Assembly (NCBI RefSeq): GCF_000739815.1 | Contig: NZ_BBJJ01000030.1 | Span: 1 to 64,000 of the forward strand | Length of the DNA stretch: 64,000 bases | Direction: 5' to 3' | DNA from: Paraburkholderia mimosarum LMG 23256 = NBRC 106338 | GTDB taxonomy: Bacteria > Pseudomonadota > Gammaproteobacteria > Burkholderiales > Burkholderiaceae | Shown: positions 19,322 through 27,770 of the stretch, one piece after another | Position numbering within the stretch: the stretch's first letter is position 1 | How the letters are laid out: every line of letters starts with the position of its first letter | Notes under the pieces: generated by a model | What the model saw: the letters and a program-made list of their open reading frames with translations, nothing else | Database searches by the model: none | What the model was told of the DNA's origin: nothing | Program-made: the position numbers and the translations under genes

Positions 19322-19767
19322 TGGCATATTCGGCTCAACCATCCCTTTACCATACGGTCCATCAATTCAAGACTCTGGCGATACGCGGACTCGTGGAGCC
19401 CATGCGGATCGCTGACATCGGAGTTTTCCCAGTTGCCGAGCGCGTACACCTTGCCGCGTGCGGTGGGTTCGATGCGCTCGACGGCGGCAACCTGCCGGCG
19501 CTCGGTCACGAGCACGAGGTCGGCCGACCTCACGAGGCGGCTGGTGAGGCGGCGCGACTGGTGCTTGCCCACCTCCACGCCACGCTCGGCAAGCAGCCAC
19601 TGCATCACGGGGTCCATCTCGTCGCCGTCGCGCGCACGCAGGCCAGCCGACTGAAACGCGCCTGCCTTCGCGCCTTTCTGTTCGCGCAGGCGCGCGCGAA
19701 AGAGCTGTTCCGCCGCAGGGGAGCGGCAGACGTTTGCGTGGCAGACGATGAGCACGTCCTTGATCAT
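19318..19767 (-). CDS. bceD: Low molecular weight protein tyrosine phosphatase (BceD)
   Basis: This 149-residue phosphatase carries the P-loop CHANVCRS at residues 9-16 (nucleophile Cys9, Arg15) and the general-acid region SDPHG near residue 120. The length is normal for the family. It should remove phosphate from the BceF tyrosine cluster and reset the kinase cycle during export, in the cytoplasm. It lies 30 bases after bceC and overlaps bceE. The usual CxGN form of the loop is CHAN here, a conservative change. Confidence 0.92.
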   Translation of the reverse strand: MIKDVLIVCHANVCRSPAAEQLFRARLREQKGAKAGAFQSAGLRARDGDEMDPVMQWLLAERGVEVGKHQSRRLTSRLVRSADLVLVTERRQVAAVERIEPTARGKVYALGNWENSDVSDPHGLHESAYRQSLELMDRMVKGWLSRICQ

Positions 19768-19797
19768 GGTCGCGCGACTCCCTTCCTCGACATGAGG

Positions 19798-21237
19798 CTA
19801 TGCACGAAGCCCGGCAACGCTCAGGCCAGCGCCTCGCGTCGCCACGGTTTCGGCGCGCACACGGCTCACCTGCGTCGCGCTCGCGCGGCCCACGGCGTGG
19901 TATTCGATGCCCAGCTCCTGAAGCGCGGACGGATCGTAGAGGTTGCGGCCATCGAACACGATCGGCATCTTCAGCTGCGCCTTGAGCGTTTCGAAATCGG
20001 GTGCCTTGAACACTTTCCATTCGGTTGCGACCACAACGGCATCGGCGTCGCTCGCCGCTTCCATCGCATCGTTCACGAACGACAGGCGCGCCTGCTGTTG
20101 CGGCGCGTGCGCGAGGTCGAGCGCGAAAACACGCCGCGCCTCACCGGTCGCAACCGGGTCGTAGGCCTTGACCGTGGCGCCGCGCGTGAGCAGTTCGGCA
20201 ATGAGCGTGCGGCTCGGCGCCTCGCGCATGTCGTCTGTATTGGGCTTGAATGCGAGACCCCAGACGCCGAACGTCCGGCCCGCGAGGTCGGAACCGAAGC
20301 GCGCGACGATCTTCTGCGCGAGCACCTGCTTCTGCGCTTCATTGACGGACTCCACGGCGCGCAGGATTTGCAGCGGCTCTCCGAAGTCCTCTGCGGTCCG
20401 CATCAACGCCTTCACATCTTTCGGGAAGCACGAGCCGCCGTAGCCGCAGCCCGCATAAAGAAAGTCATAGCCGATTCGCGGGTCCGAGCCCACGCCGCGG
20501 CGCACTGCCTCGATGTCGGCACCCACGCGGTCGGCCAGGTTCGCGAGCTCGTTCATGAACGAAATGCGCGTGGCGAGCATGGCGTTGGCCGCGTATTTGG
20601 TGAATTCCGCCGAATGCACGTCCATGTAAAGCGTGCGCTCGTGGTTGCGGTTGAACGGCGCGTAAAGCCGCTTCATCACTTCGCGGGCGCGTTCGCCGGG
20701 CACGTCGTCGTTGCAGCCGAGCACGATACGGTCGGGCCGCGCGAAGTCCTCCACGGCCGCGCCCTCTTTCAGGAACTCGGGGTTCGAGACCACCGAGAAC
20801 ATGTGGCTCTCCCCGCGCTTGCGCAGCTCGGAGTCGATCGCCTCGTGAACGAGCGCGGCCGTTCCCACGGGTACCGTTGACTTGTCCACCACGACCTTGA
20901 AGCCGGTCATGTGGCGGCCGATGTTGCGCGCGGCCGCCAGCACGTATTGCAGGTCTGCGGAGCCGTCCTCGTCGGGCGGCGTGCCCACGGCGATGAACTG
21001 GACATCGCCGTGCGCGACTGCCGCTTGCACGTCGGTCGAGAACTTGAGCCGGCGCGCGCGCACGTTGCGCTCGATGATTTCCTGCAGGCCCGGCTCGTGA
21101 ATCGGCACGACGCCCTGATTGAGCAGGTCGATCTTGCGTTCGTCGACGTCGAGGCAAAACACGTCGTTGCCGATGTCGGCGAGACAAGCGCCCGTCACGA
21201 GGCCCACATAACCGCTGCCAATGATCGTCAGATTCAT
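19798..21237 (-). CDS. bceC: UDP-glucose 6-dehydrogenase (BceC)
   Basis: This 479-residue enzyme oxidises UDP-glucose to UDP-glucuronic acid with two NAD+, supplying the acidic sugar of cepacian. The N-terminal Rossmann motif is LTIIGSGYVGLVTGACLA. The catalytic cysteine is in GGSCFPKD (near residue 260), and the central GANAMLATRISFMNEL-type helix and UDP-binding C-terminal domain follow. The ATG at 21237 has GAGGTG just upstream; a GTG two codons earlier is less likely. The gene lies 80 bases after bceB. Confidence 0.95.
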   Translation of the reverse strand: MNLTIIGSGYVGLVTGACLADIGNDVFCLDVDERKIDLLNQGVVPIHEPGLQEIIERNVRARRLKFSTDVQAAVAHGDVQFIAVGTPPDEDGSADLQYVLAAARNIGRHMTGFKVVVDKSTVPVGTAALVHEAIDSELRKRGESHMFSVVSNPEFLKEGAAVEDFARPDRIVLGCNDDVPGERAREVMKRLYAPFNRNHERTLYMDVHSAEFTKYAANAMLATRISFMNELANLADRVGADIEAVRRGVGSDPRIGYDFLYAGCGYGGSCFPKDVKALMRTAEDFGEPLQILRAVESVNEAQKQVLAQKIVARFGSDLAGRTFGVWGLAFKPNTDDMREAPSRTLIAELLTRGATVKAYDPVATGEARRVFALDLAHAPQQQARLSFVNDAMEAASDADAVVVATEWKVFKAPDFETLKAQLKMPIVFDGRNLYDPSALQELGIEYHAVGRASATQVSRVRAETVATRGAGLSVAGLRA

Positions 21238-21317
21238 GCCCACCTCAAAAGTGAATTACCTGTCCATGTCCCAGGTGAAGCGCGGTGCCCACGTGCACGG
21301 GCACATTGCGCCTCGCC

Positions 21318-22697
21318 TCAATATGCGTTCTGCCCTGCGAAGCCCTTCCACATGGTCATCGCCACGATGCGCAGGTCGAGCGCGAAGCTCCAGTGCTGCA
21401 TGTAGTGCAGATCGAAGCGCACGCGGTCGCGCATCTTCTCCACGCGATCGGTCTCGCCGCGAAAGCCGTTGACCTGCGCCCAGCCCGTGATGCCGGGCTT
21501 GATGCGATAGCGCGCCATGTAGCCGCGCACGAGATCCTTGTAGATGTCGTCGTGCGCGAGCGCGTGCGGGCGCGGTCCCACCACCGACATCTCTCCCTTG
21601 AGCACGTTGATGAATTGCGGCAGTTCGTCGAGGCTCGTGCGGCGCAGGAACGCGCCCACGCGCGTGACGCGCGGATCGTTGCGGCGCGCCTGCGTGACCT
21701 GGCCCGCGACTTCCGCGTGCACCTTCATCGAGCGGAACTTGTAGATTTCGAATTCGTTGCCGTCCAGACCCTTGCGGCGCTGCCTGAAAAACACGGGGCC
21801 CTTCGACGAGAGCTTCACGGCGAGCGCGATCAACGCGAGCAGCGGCGCGAGCGCGAGGAGCACGCCGCCCGCGAACACGATGTCGAACACGCGCTTGGGC
21901 AGCACATGCAGATCCGTGACCGGCGAAGCCGCGAGATTGATGGCCGGCACGCCGAGCAGATCGACCACGGGCTGGCTGAAGAACGAAAGGCTGCGCACGT
22001 CCGGGATGAAGCGGATGTTCACGAAGTCGTTACGCAGGGCCATGACGATGCGGTGAATCGTGCGCTCCTTGGTGATCGGCAAGGCGAGCCACAGCTCGCG
22101 CACGTCGTTCTTGCGCACGAACCCGAGCATGGCCTCCAGGTTGCGCTCCACCGGCACGCCTTCGAGCGCCGCGGTGCCGTCCGCGTCGCTGTCCTCGTCG
22201 AACACGAGCGCCGGACGAAAGCCCGCCTCGGGGTGCACGCGCATCTGTTCGATCAGGAAGCGCCCATAGCGCGGACCGCCGACCACGGCCACGGCCTTCT
22301 GGTTGTAGCCCTCGCGGCGAATGCCACGCAGCACCATATGCACGAGCGCCTTGGAGACGATCAGGAACGCGACCGAAGCGACCACCCACCAGGCGAGCCA
22401 CAGGCGCGAGAGCGAATCGGCACGGTGCACGCTGAAGCTCAGCAGGATGCCCGTGCCCTCCACCGCGAGCCACGCCGCGCACACGCGGGCGAAGAGGCCG
22501 TACAGCGACTTGCCGCGCCACGACTTGTAGATGCCGAATGCGGGGAACATCCAGATCGCGAGCACGCAGTTGAACGCGAGCGCCACGCTCTGCACATCGG
22601 TGAGCGGCGAGAGCTGGCCACGCTGCAAGGCGGCCGCGAGCAGCGCTCCGGCGGCGATGGCGGCAACGTCGAAGATTCTGGCTAGAACGCTCAGCAT
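21318..22697 (-). CDS. bceB: Undecaprenyl-phosphate glucose phosphotransferase (BceB)
   Basis: This 459-residue membrane enzyme transfers a hexose-1-phosphate, probably glucose, from its UDP form to undecaprenyl phosphate, priming repeat-unit synthesis. Four or five N-terminal membrane segments are followed by a Rossmann-like central domain (VAVVGGPRYG). The catalytic C-terminal bacterial sugar transferase domain has RRKGLDGNEFEIYKFRSM, RRTSLDELPQF and MSVVGPRP. The ATG at 22697 follows GAGGTG by seven bases. It heads the ten-gene bceB-K operon, and a dyad lies 33 bases before its start. Confidence 0.92.
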   Translation of the reverse strand: MLSVLARIFDVAAIAAGALLAAALQRGQLSPLTDVQSVALAFNCVLAIWMFPAFGIYKSWRGKSLYGLFARVCAAWLAVEGTGILLSFSVHRADSLSRLWLAWWVVASVAFLIVSKALVHMVLRGIRREGYNQKAVAVVGGPRYGRFLIEQMRVHPEAGFRPALVFDEDSDADGTAALEGVPVERNLEAMLGFVRKNDVRELWLALPITKERTIHRIVMALRNDFVNIRFIPDVRSLSFFSQPVVDLLGVPAINLAASPVTDLHVLPKRVFDIVFAGGVLLALAPLLALIALAVKLSSKGPVFFRQRRKGLDGNEFEIYKFRSMKVHAEVAGQVTQARRNDPRVTRVGAFLRRTSLDELPQFINVLKGEMSVVGPRPHALAHDDIYKDLVRGYMARYRIKPGITGWAQVNGFRGETDRVEKMRDRVRFDLHYMQHWSFALDLRIVAMTMWKGFAGQNAY

Positions 22698-22729
22698 GTC
22701 CGGCACCTCGGGTTAAAGGAATGAATCGT

Positions 22730-22753
22730 GGCCATGCGCTGCAAGCCATGGCC
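22730..22753. promoter_or_regulatory. Inverted repeat in the bceB leader
   Basis: GGCCATG (22730-22736) and CATGGCC (22747-22753) are separated by ten bases and end 33 bases before the bceB start. It could be an RNA hairpin close to the ribosome binding site or an operator. Confidence 0.4.
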
Positions 22754-22861
22754 GGTCTTTTCGGAAATATCTGGAATAGCGTCGCCGCGAAAACGTATGG
22801 CCGAGATAATTCTGATCCGAATAAACCCTAATAAGGCGCGATAAAAATTCAGGCCGCAAGG

Positions 22862-22897
22862 CTCAAAAGTATCTCCAAATGTATCGGCCCTTTTGAG
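22862..22897. promoter_or_regulatory. Eight-bp inverted repeat with 20-base spacer, bceA-bceB region
   Basis: CTCAAAAG (22862-22869) and CTTTTGAG (22890-22897) are perfect complements. The arms are AT-rich, so a protein site is more likely than a stable RNA hairpin. Confidence 0.35.
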
Positions 22898-22918
22898 ACA
22901 ATTTTTTCCCGTTTTTTT

Positions 22919-22933
22919 CGGCAAATATTGCCG
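22919..22933. promoter_or_regulatory. Inverted repeat CGGCAA-ATA-TTGCCG
   Basis: A perfect six-bp dyad lies 22 bases beyond the preceding repeat. It has no U-run in the right place for a terminator on either strand, so an operator is more likely. Confidence 0.35.
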
Positions 22934-23194
22934 GAATTGGCTCCCGCATTGGCTCACTGGACGGCGGATCCCGGAACGTTCTTCGCTTTTTCAGGCCGCA
23001 TTCCGGGTGCCGGCGTGGAATCCAGACAGTCTGCTGAGGAATTTTTATTGAATTTTTTACGATTATTGATAAATGGCTAATAGGTAATTTACATTCAATG
23101 CGAATATTTTCTATTTTCTTCTTTGCGAATCTATTTATGACGATTTTAAGCATGCTACAAATCTGTGCATCGAGACCTTTCACAGGAGAGCGAA

Positions 23195-24715
23195 ATGACG
23201 GATACGGGTTCCGCAACGGCATCGGCCAGGGCGTCACAAACGCGTGCCGAATCGCGCAGCGCATTGCAGGTGTGCCCTGTGGTGCTGGCGGGCGGCGCAG
23301 GCTCGCGGTTGTGGCCACTGTCGCGCGAGCAATATCCAAAGCAGATGATCAATCTCGTGGGCGAGCAGTCCCTGCTTGCGAACACGGCGAGCCGCCTCGA
23401 TGCGCTCGCCGAATGCGTCGCGCTCGCGGAGCAGTTGCTGATCGTCTGCAATGAAGAACATCGCTTCACCACCGCCGACCAGGTTCGTGCGGCGGGCAAG
23501 CGTGCGCGCCTGATTCTCGAGCCGGTGGGCCGCGATACGGCGCCCGCGCTGACGCTCGCCGCGATGTCCGTAGTGGCGGCGCAGGAAGACGGCATTCTCG
23601 TGGTGATGCCGGCCGATCACGCGCTCGCCGATCCCGCTGCGTTCCGGAACGCCGTGGCCGAAGGCGTGCGCCACGCGGCGAACGGCCAGATCGTGACGAT
23701 GGGCATCGTGCCCACGCATCCCGAAGTGGGCTATGGCTACATTCACGTGGGCGAACCCCTGGCAAGCGCGGAACCGGACGGCGCCCGCCGCCTCAACGGT
23801 TTCGTCGAGAAGCCCTATTTCGAGCTGGCGCAGCAATATGTCGCTTCGCAGCGCTACTGGTGGAACAGCGGCATTTTCATCGTGCGCGCCTCGACGTGGC
23901 TAGAGGCGATTCGCCATTTCCATCCCGCGATCTATTCGGCGTGCGCCGATTCGATGGAACACGGCAAGGCGGATGGCGAATTCTTCCGCGTCGAGCGCGA
24001 AGCGTTCACCCGCTCGCCTTCGAACTCCATCGACTATGCCGTCATGGAGCCGCTCGCCGGTGACCCCTCGGTCGCAACCGGCGTGGTCGTTCCGCTCGCG
24101 GCCGGCTGGACCGACCTCGGCTCATGGGACACCGTATGGCAAGTCTCGCCGAAGGACGACGAAGGCAACGTCGCCCATGGACGCGTGTTGTTCGAAGATG
24201 CAACCGACACCTTCGCGCACTCGGACGGCCGGCTCGTGGCGTGCCTCGGCACGAAAGACCTCGTGATCGTGGAGACGCCCGACGCCCTGCTCGTCGCCGA
24301 CCGCTCGCGCGCCCAGGACGTCAAGAAGATCGTGCAACGCCTGAAGCAGGAGCGCCGCGCGGAAGCCGTCGCGCACCGCCTCGTGCATCGACCGTGGGGA
24401 CACTATGACAGCGTCGACAGCGGCGAGCGCTTCCAGGTCAAGCGTATCGTCGTCGAGCCCGGCGCACGCCTTTCACTGCAGATGCATCACCACCGCGCCG
24501 AGCACTGGGTTGTCGTACGCGGCACGGCGCTCGTCACGCGCGGGGAGGAACGCTTCATCGTTTCGGAGAACGAATCGGCGTACATCCCGCTCGGCGTGTC
24601 GCATCGACTGGAAAACCCGGGCAAGATGCCGCTCGAGATCATCGAGGTGCAGTCGGGCTCGTACCTCGGTGAGGACGATATCGTGCGGCTCGACGATCAG
24701 TACGGCAGGCAATGA
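23195..24715 (+). CDS. bceA: Mannose-1-phosphate guanylyltransferase / mannose-6-phosphate isomerase (BceA)
   Basis: This 506-residue bifunctional enzyme has an N-terminal nucleotidyltransferase domain (VVLAGGAGSRLWPLSR near residue 28; FVEKP near 215) that makes GDP-mannose. A C-terminal cupin isomerase (about 390-500) has ERFQVKRIVVEPG and the metal-binding LSLQMHHHRAEHW. It supplies GDP-mannose both for mannose transfer and for GDP-D-rhamnose through BceN and BceM. The ATG at 23195 follows AGGAG by eight bases. It is transcribed away from bceB-K, so precursor supply and assembly are under separate promoters. Confidence 0.94.
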   Translation: MTDTGSATASARASQTRAESRSALQVCPVVLAGGAGSRLWPLSREQYPKQMINLVGEQSLLANTASRLDALAECVALAEQLLIVCNEEHRFTTADQVRAAGKRARLILEPVGRDTAPALTLAAMSVVAAQEDGILVVMPADHALADPAAFRNAVAEGVRHAANGQIVTMGIVPTHPEVGYGYIHVGEPLASAEPDGARRLNGFVEKPYFELAQQYVASQRYWWNSGIFIVRASTWLEAIRHFHPAIYSACADSMEHGKADGEFFRVEREAFTRSPSNSIDYAVMEPLAGDPSVATGVVVPLAAGWTDLGSWDTVWQVSPKDDEGNVAHGRVLFEDATDTFAHSDGRLVACLGTKDLVIVETPDALLVADRSRAQDVKKIVQRLKQERRAEAVAHRLVHRPWGHYDSVDSGERFQVKRIVVEPGARLSLQMHHHRAEHWVVVRGTALVTRGEERFIVSENESAYIPLGVSHRLENPGKMPLEIIEVQSGSYLGEDDIVRLDDQYGRQ

Positions 24716-24774
24716 CAGACGGTGCCTGAAGCAGTGATGCCAGGCTGCGCCGCCGCGCCGGCGGCCGCGCAGTA

Positions 24775-25977
24775 TCAGCGCGACAGCGTGCGGTAGCGCG
24801 TGAGCGTCGTACCGGCGGGGTGGCGTTCGGCGGTGCCGGACGTTGCCGCATTGGCGTCGCGGGTTTCGCTGCCGGAAAGCAACGCGCCCGTGGCGGTGTA
24901 GCGTTGCATCGGCGCGAGCCGCACGCTGCCCGGCACTGCAGCAGGCAATGCGCGCGCAATTGCAGCATTCGACGGATCGCCACGCATCACGCTCGCGCTT
25001 TGCATCGGTGCGCTCGCAACGGCAGGCGGCAACGAGCCTGGCGCGCCACTCTGCGCCATGCCTTGGGACGCGGAATGCTTTGCGGGCGGCGCAACCGGAT
25101 AACCCGTGTCCGACGCGGCCTCGGCCGCACCGTCGCGATCGATCCATTCGCGCGCCCAGTCGAATGCGAAATGCCTCGCGGCCTCGCGGTCCTGGAACGG
25201 CGGTCCGATCAGGCCCGAGCGTTCAACGCGCTTGCCATCCTTGAGAATTTCCACGGCCCCGCGAAACATGCGGTTGCGCACGGGCTGCACGGTGAGGCTC
25301 ATCGTGTAGCCGCGCCATTCGGCGATCTGGACCGCGCCGCCCGGCGCGTGCGCGCGGCGGTGCGGGGTGGTGTATTCCTCGCGCGGCATCGCGCGGGTAG
25401 CGGTCGGCTTGCCTGCGCGGGAAGGCGCGAACGGCGTCTGGGGACGCGTTGCGCTCGCTGTCGGCATCACAGGGTCGGCAGGCTCGGCAGGCACACCGCG
25501 CGCAGCAGGTTCGCCGGCTAGCTGACGCATCATGCTTTCCATGGGATCGGCGAGCGGTGCATCGGCGAGCGCCGTGGGCGCCTGCCATGCTTCGGGACTC
25601 TTCCAGTACACGGCCGGCAGGCCGTCGTCCTCTGCCGCTTCCTCCACTGCGACGGCAACGGGCGCTGCATCGGCCTGCACCGGCTGCGGCACATAAACGA
25701 ACTTTCGCCCGCGCTGCGAGAGCAGTTCGACCAGTTCGATCAGCGTTCCGCTCGCGTGCCATTCCTCGAAACGGCGACGGCACGTAGGCCCCGAAGGATA
25801 ACGCGCGGGAAGACGCGACCACGATTCGCCCGTCGTGAGGATCCACAGGACGGCATTGGCCACGACGCGTGGCTCGGCGCGAGGGCGGCCGCGCCGGTTG
25901 AGTCTGATAGGAGGTTCATCTGAGACGAGCGAGGACACCTGCATCCACTCGTCGTCGCTCAATTCTTCGAAATTCAT
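24775..25977 (-). CDS. Protein with IS5-type transposase N-terminus (DUF4096) fused to an unrelated C-terminal region
   Basis: This is a 400-residue protein. Residues 1-92 match the N-terminal DNA-binding part of IS5-family transposases: LSDDEWMQVSSLV, GRPRAEPR, NAVLWILTTGESWSRLP, RRRFEEWHASG. The DDE catalytic domain is absent. A low-complexity Ala/Pro-rich linker follows, then a compact domain (about 212-280: EWRGYTMSLTVQPV, AARHFAFDWAREWID). This resembles small Burkholderia domains of the DUF6566 kind, though that is from memory. A second low-complexity tail ends the protein. The start at 25977 has GGAGAA four bases upstream. It is convergent with bceA, 59 bases apart. It is probably a repurposed DNA-binding protein; its function is unknown. 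Confidence 0.7.
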   Translation of the reverse strand: MNFEELSDDEWMQVSSLVSDEPPIRLNRRGRPRAEPRVVANAVLWILTTGESWSRLPARYPSGPTCRRRFEEWHASGTLIELVELLSQRGRKFVYVPQPVQADAAPVAVAVEEAAEDDGLPAVYWKSPEAWQAPTALADAPLADPMESMMRQLAGEPAARGVPAEPADPVMPTASATRPQTPFAPSRAGKPTATRAMPREEYTTPHRRAHAPGGAVQIAEWRGYTMSLTVQPVRNRMFRGAVEILKDGKRVERSGLIGPPFQDREAARHFAFDWAREWIDRDGAAEAASDTGYPVAPPAKHSASQGMAQSGAPGSLPPAVASAPMQSASVMRGDPSNAAIARALPAAVPGSVRLAPMQRYTATGALLSGSETRDANAATSGTAERHPAGTTLTRYRTLSR

Positions 25978-26633
25978 GCTGTTCTCCACGCAGCCGGACC
26001 GGGGCTGCACTGACGGAGCACTGGCTTGCGGATCTTGTTGCCCGCCTTGGCTAGCTCGGTTGCACCATATGTTTGTATGACGTGTTCGTTTGCGTCGCGA
26101 AGCGCACTGTGGCAGTGCGTTCGTTCACGTTATTGACGCAATACACGTGGTCTCACTCGTGCAAGGGAGAATTTGTGCAGGAAGCATACCACCCGAAACC
26201 AGCCGATGAGGAGGGCCGTAATAAGTGTTACGGTTGGAAACAATCTCGCGCTTGAATCGCGGAGAATGCTGCTGGAAAAGGCGCAGAAACGCAGTGATTT
26301 GCCGCACAAACAGACTTGTGAGAGCCACATTCGTTGCGCGGACATGACAATGCCTCGTCCCGGCATAACGTCCGAACGCATGCATACCACTTGCGACACC
26401 ACCGCCTCGGCAGACATCCGGTTCGCTGCTGCGCCGTTATCGTTGCGCCCGCAACCAATGACACGCCGATGAAATCACCGGATGCCGGCGACGGGCCCGC
26501 CATGAAATTCGCGATCGCATTTCAGCCGGACTAAGCACACTCGCATCGAACGGTCGTACAGCGTCATGTAGCGATGCTGCGAATGCGAATCCGTCTATAG
26601 TAAGAGCGCGCTGATCATCACGGAGATTCGAGT
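25978..26633. other. 656-base gap upstream of the DUF4096 protein and DUF2501 genes
   Basis: No credible gene is seen; the small ORFs here lack ribosome binding sites and family features. Two perfect dyads are present: CGCACTG-TGG-CAGTGCG (26103-26119) and CCGTAA-TAAGTG-TTACGG (26216-26233). No insertion-sequence terminal repeats were recognised. A TATAGT at 26596-26601 may be the -10 box of the DUF2501 gene. Confidence 0.5.
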
Positions 26634-27101
26634 ATGCAAACCACTGCACCGCGCATCCCAACCGCGTTGCTGGCCACGCTGACCCTGGCGCTCCTCGCCC
26701 CTTGGGGCGCCGCGCGCGCACAGCTCGGCAACCTGCTGGCCCCGGGCGGCAGCAACAGCGGCTCGGCGCAGAGCGCGCTCGGCAATCTGGGCGGACTCGG
26801 CACTTCGCTTTCGCCGTCGTCGCTGAGTTCGAGCAGTCTGGGCAATGTCACCGGGGTGCTGCAGTACTGCATCAAGAACAATTACCTGAACGCGGATACC
26901 GCGAGCCACGTCAAGGACTCGTTGCTCAGCAAGCTTCCCGGTGGCGCTAACACGTCCGATAGCGGCTATGCCCAGGGCACGAGCGGCATCCTCACCGCGG
27001 GCAACGGCCAGAAAGTCGATCTCACGGGCAGCGGTCTCAAGGAAGAAGCTACGAAGCAGGTCTGCGACAAGATACTAAGTCAGGCCAGATCGATGCTGTA
27101 G
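26634..27101 (+). CDS. DUF2501 family secreted protein (YjjA-like)
   Basis: This 155-residue protein has a signal peptide (core LLATLTLALLAPWG, cleavage near ARA-QL). A Ser/Gly-rich stretch (about 36-75) leads into the conserved DUF2501 core, which has VLQYCIKNNYL and QVCDKI. The two cysteines probably pair in the periplasm. The family (E. coli YjjA) is a conserved envelope protein without a proven function. GGAGA lies nine bases before the ATG, and a strong terminator follows the stop by 15 bases, so it is a single-gene unit. Confidence 0.8.
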   Translation: MQTTAPRIPTALLATLTLALLAPWGAARAQLGNLLAPGGSNSGSAQSALGNLGGLGTSLSPSSLSSSSLGNVTGVLQYCIKNNYLNADTASHVKDSLLSKLPGGANTSDSGYAQGTSGILTAGNGQKVDLTGSGLKEEATKQVCDKILSQARSML

Positions 27102-27116
27102 CGCCCCCGCGCCTGC

Positions 27117-27154
27117 TTGCGCACGTGCGCGGGCGCACGGGTTGCGCAATTTTT
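27117..27154 (+). terminator. Rho-independent terminator after the DUF2501 gene
   Basis: Nested stems TTGCGC/GCGCAA (27117-27122, 27144-27149) and GTGCGC/GCGCAC (27125-27130, 27133-27138) are followed by TTTTT. Confidence 0.75.
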
Positions 27155-27236
27155 GTGCCCCGGCGCTTGAACACGAACCAAGTCCTGGTGTCGAATGAGG
27201 TCATGCGTACTTCTCGTGACATTGCTGACCGTAGCC

Positions 27237-27722
27237 ATGAACAAGCGCAAAAACCCCGTGGTCTTCCCGTTTGCGGCCACCACAGTGTGGGCAACCGCTT
27301 TTACCAGTCTCGCCGCTCTCGCCACGCTGCTGGTTCCGGCGCCTGCGCACGCGCAAGGCCCGCGGGACCAGCAGTTCGACTGCAAATCCAACCCGCACGC
27401 GTTCATTTCGTCGCTGATTGACGAAAAATCCATCGACCCTGAGCCGAGCCGCGTCGAAGCCAATTCGGTCAACGCATTTCGCCCCGCGCGCGGAACCCGC
27501 TTGAGCGCTTTCGGCTTTCCCATCTACGTGGTGCTGGGCTACGACCACGACGACTCGCTTTTCAAGCGCGGCGCGGGCAAGGAGATCGACTCGCCGCTAT
27601 ATGGCGTCGTCGTGTCCGCGCCGGCGGAAACCGTGCGCTCGCGCGTGCGCGAAGTCAACAGCGACGCCACCGTGCAGTCGGTGGTGCCGCTGCTGCTCAC
27701 GGCGATCGTGTGCGGCGGATAA
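27237..27722 (+). CDS. Secreted protein of unknown function
   Basis: This is a 161-residue protein from the ATG at 27237 (an in-frame start at 27195 is also possible). A signal peptide with a basic N-region (MNKRKN), a long hydrophobic core and AHA-QG cleavage directs it to the periplasm. The mature part is about 120 residues with two cysteines (FDCKSN near its start, VCGG at the end) and a central FGFPIYVVLGYDHDD segment. I do not recognise the family. It follows the DUF2501 gene but a terminator lies between them, and it is convergent with the DUF4337 gene. Confidence 0.6.
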   Translation: MNKRKNPVVFPFAATTVWATAFTSLAALATLLVPAPAHAQGPRDQQFDCKSNPHAFISSLIDEKSIDPEPSRVEANSVNAFRPARGTRLSAFGFPIYVVLGYDHDDSLFKRGAGKEIDSPLYGVVVSAPAETVRSRVREVNSDATVQSVVPLLLTAIVCGG

Positions 27723-27770
27723 GCGCGCAGCTCAGGGGCTAGCGCGGCCCGTGCCGCCCCGCGCATGCGG

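Larger units (their letters stand above)
22698..23194. promoter_or_regulatory. AT-rich divergent control region between bceB and bceA
   Basis: This 497-base gap holds no credible gene. It is AT-rich, especially 22860-23160, and carries three inverted repeats listed separately. It must contain promoters for bceA and for the bceB-K operon. A weak sigma-70-like pair for bceA is TTGATA (23066-23071) and TTACAT (23089-23094), 17 bases apart, about 100 bases before the start codon. Confidence 0.6.

Noticed and set aside
24749..24765. GCCGCC/GGCGGC hairpin between bceA and the DUF4096 gene as a terminator
   Set aside because: Short stem with no U-run on either strand in very GC-rich DNA.
24775..26633. 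A complete insertion sequence at the DUF4096 gene
   Set aside because: No DDE domain, no terminal inverted repeats or target duplication seen; only the N-terminal transposase region is present.
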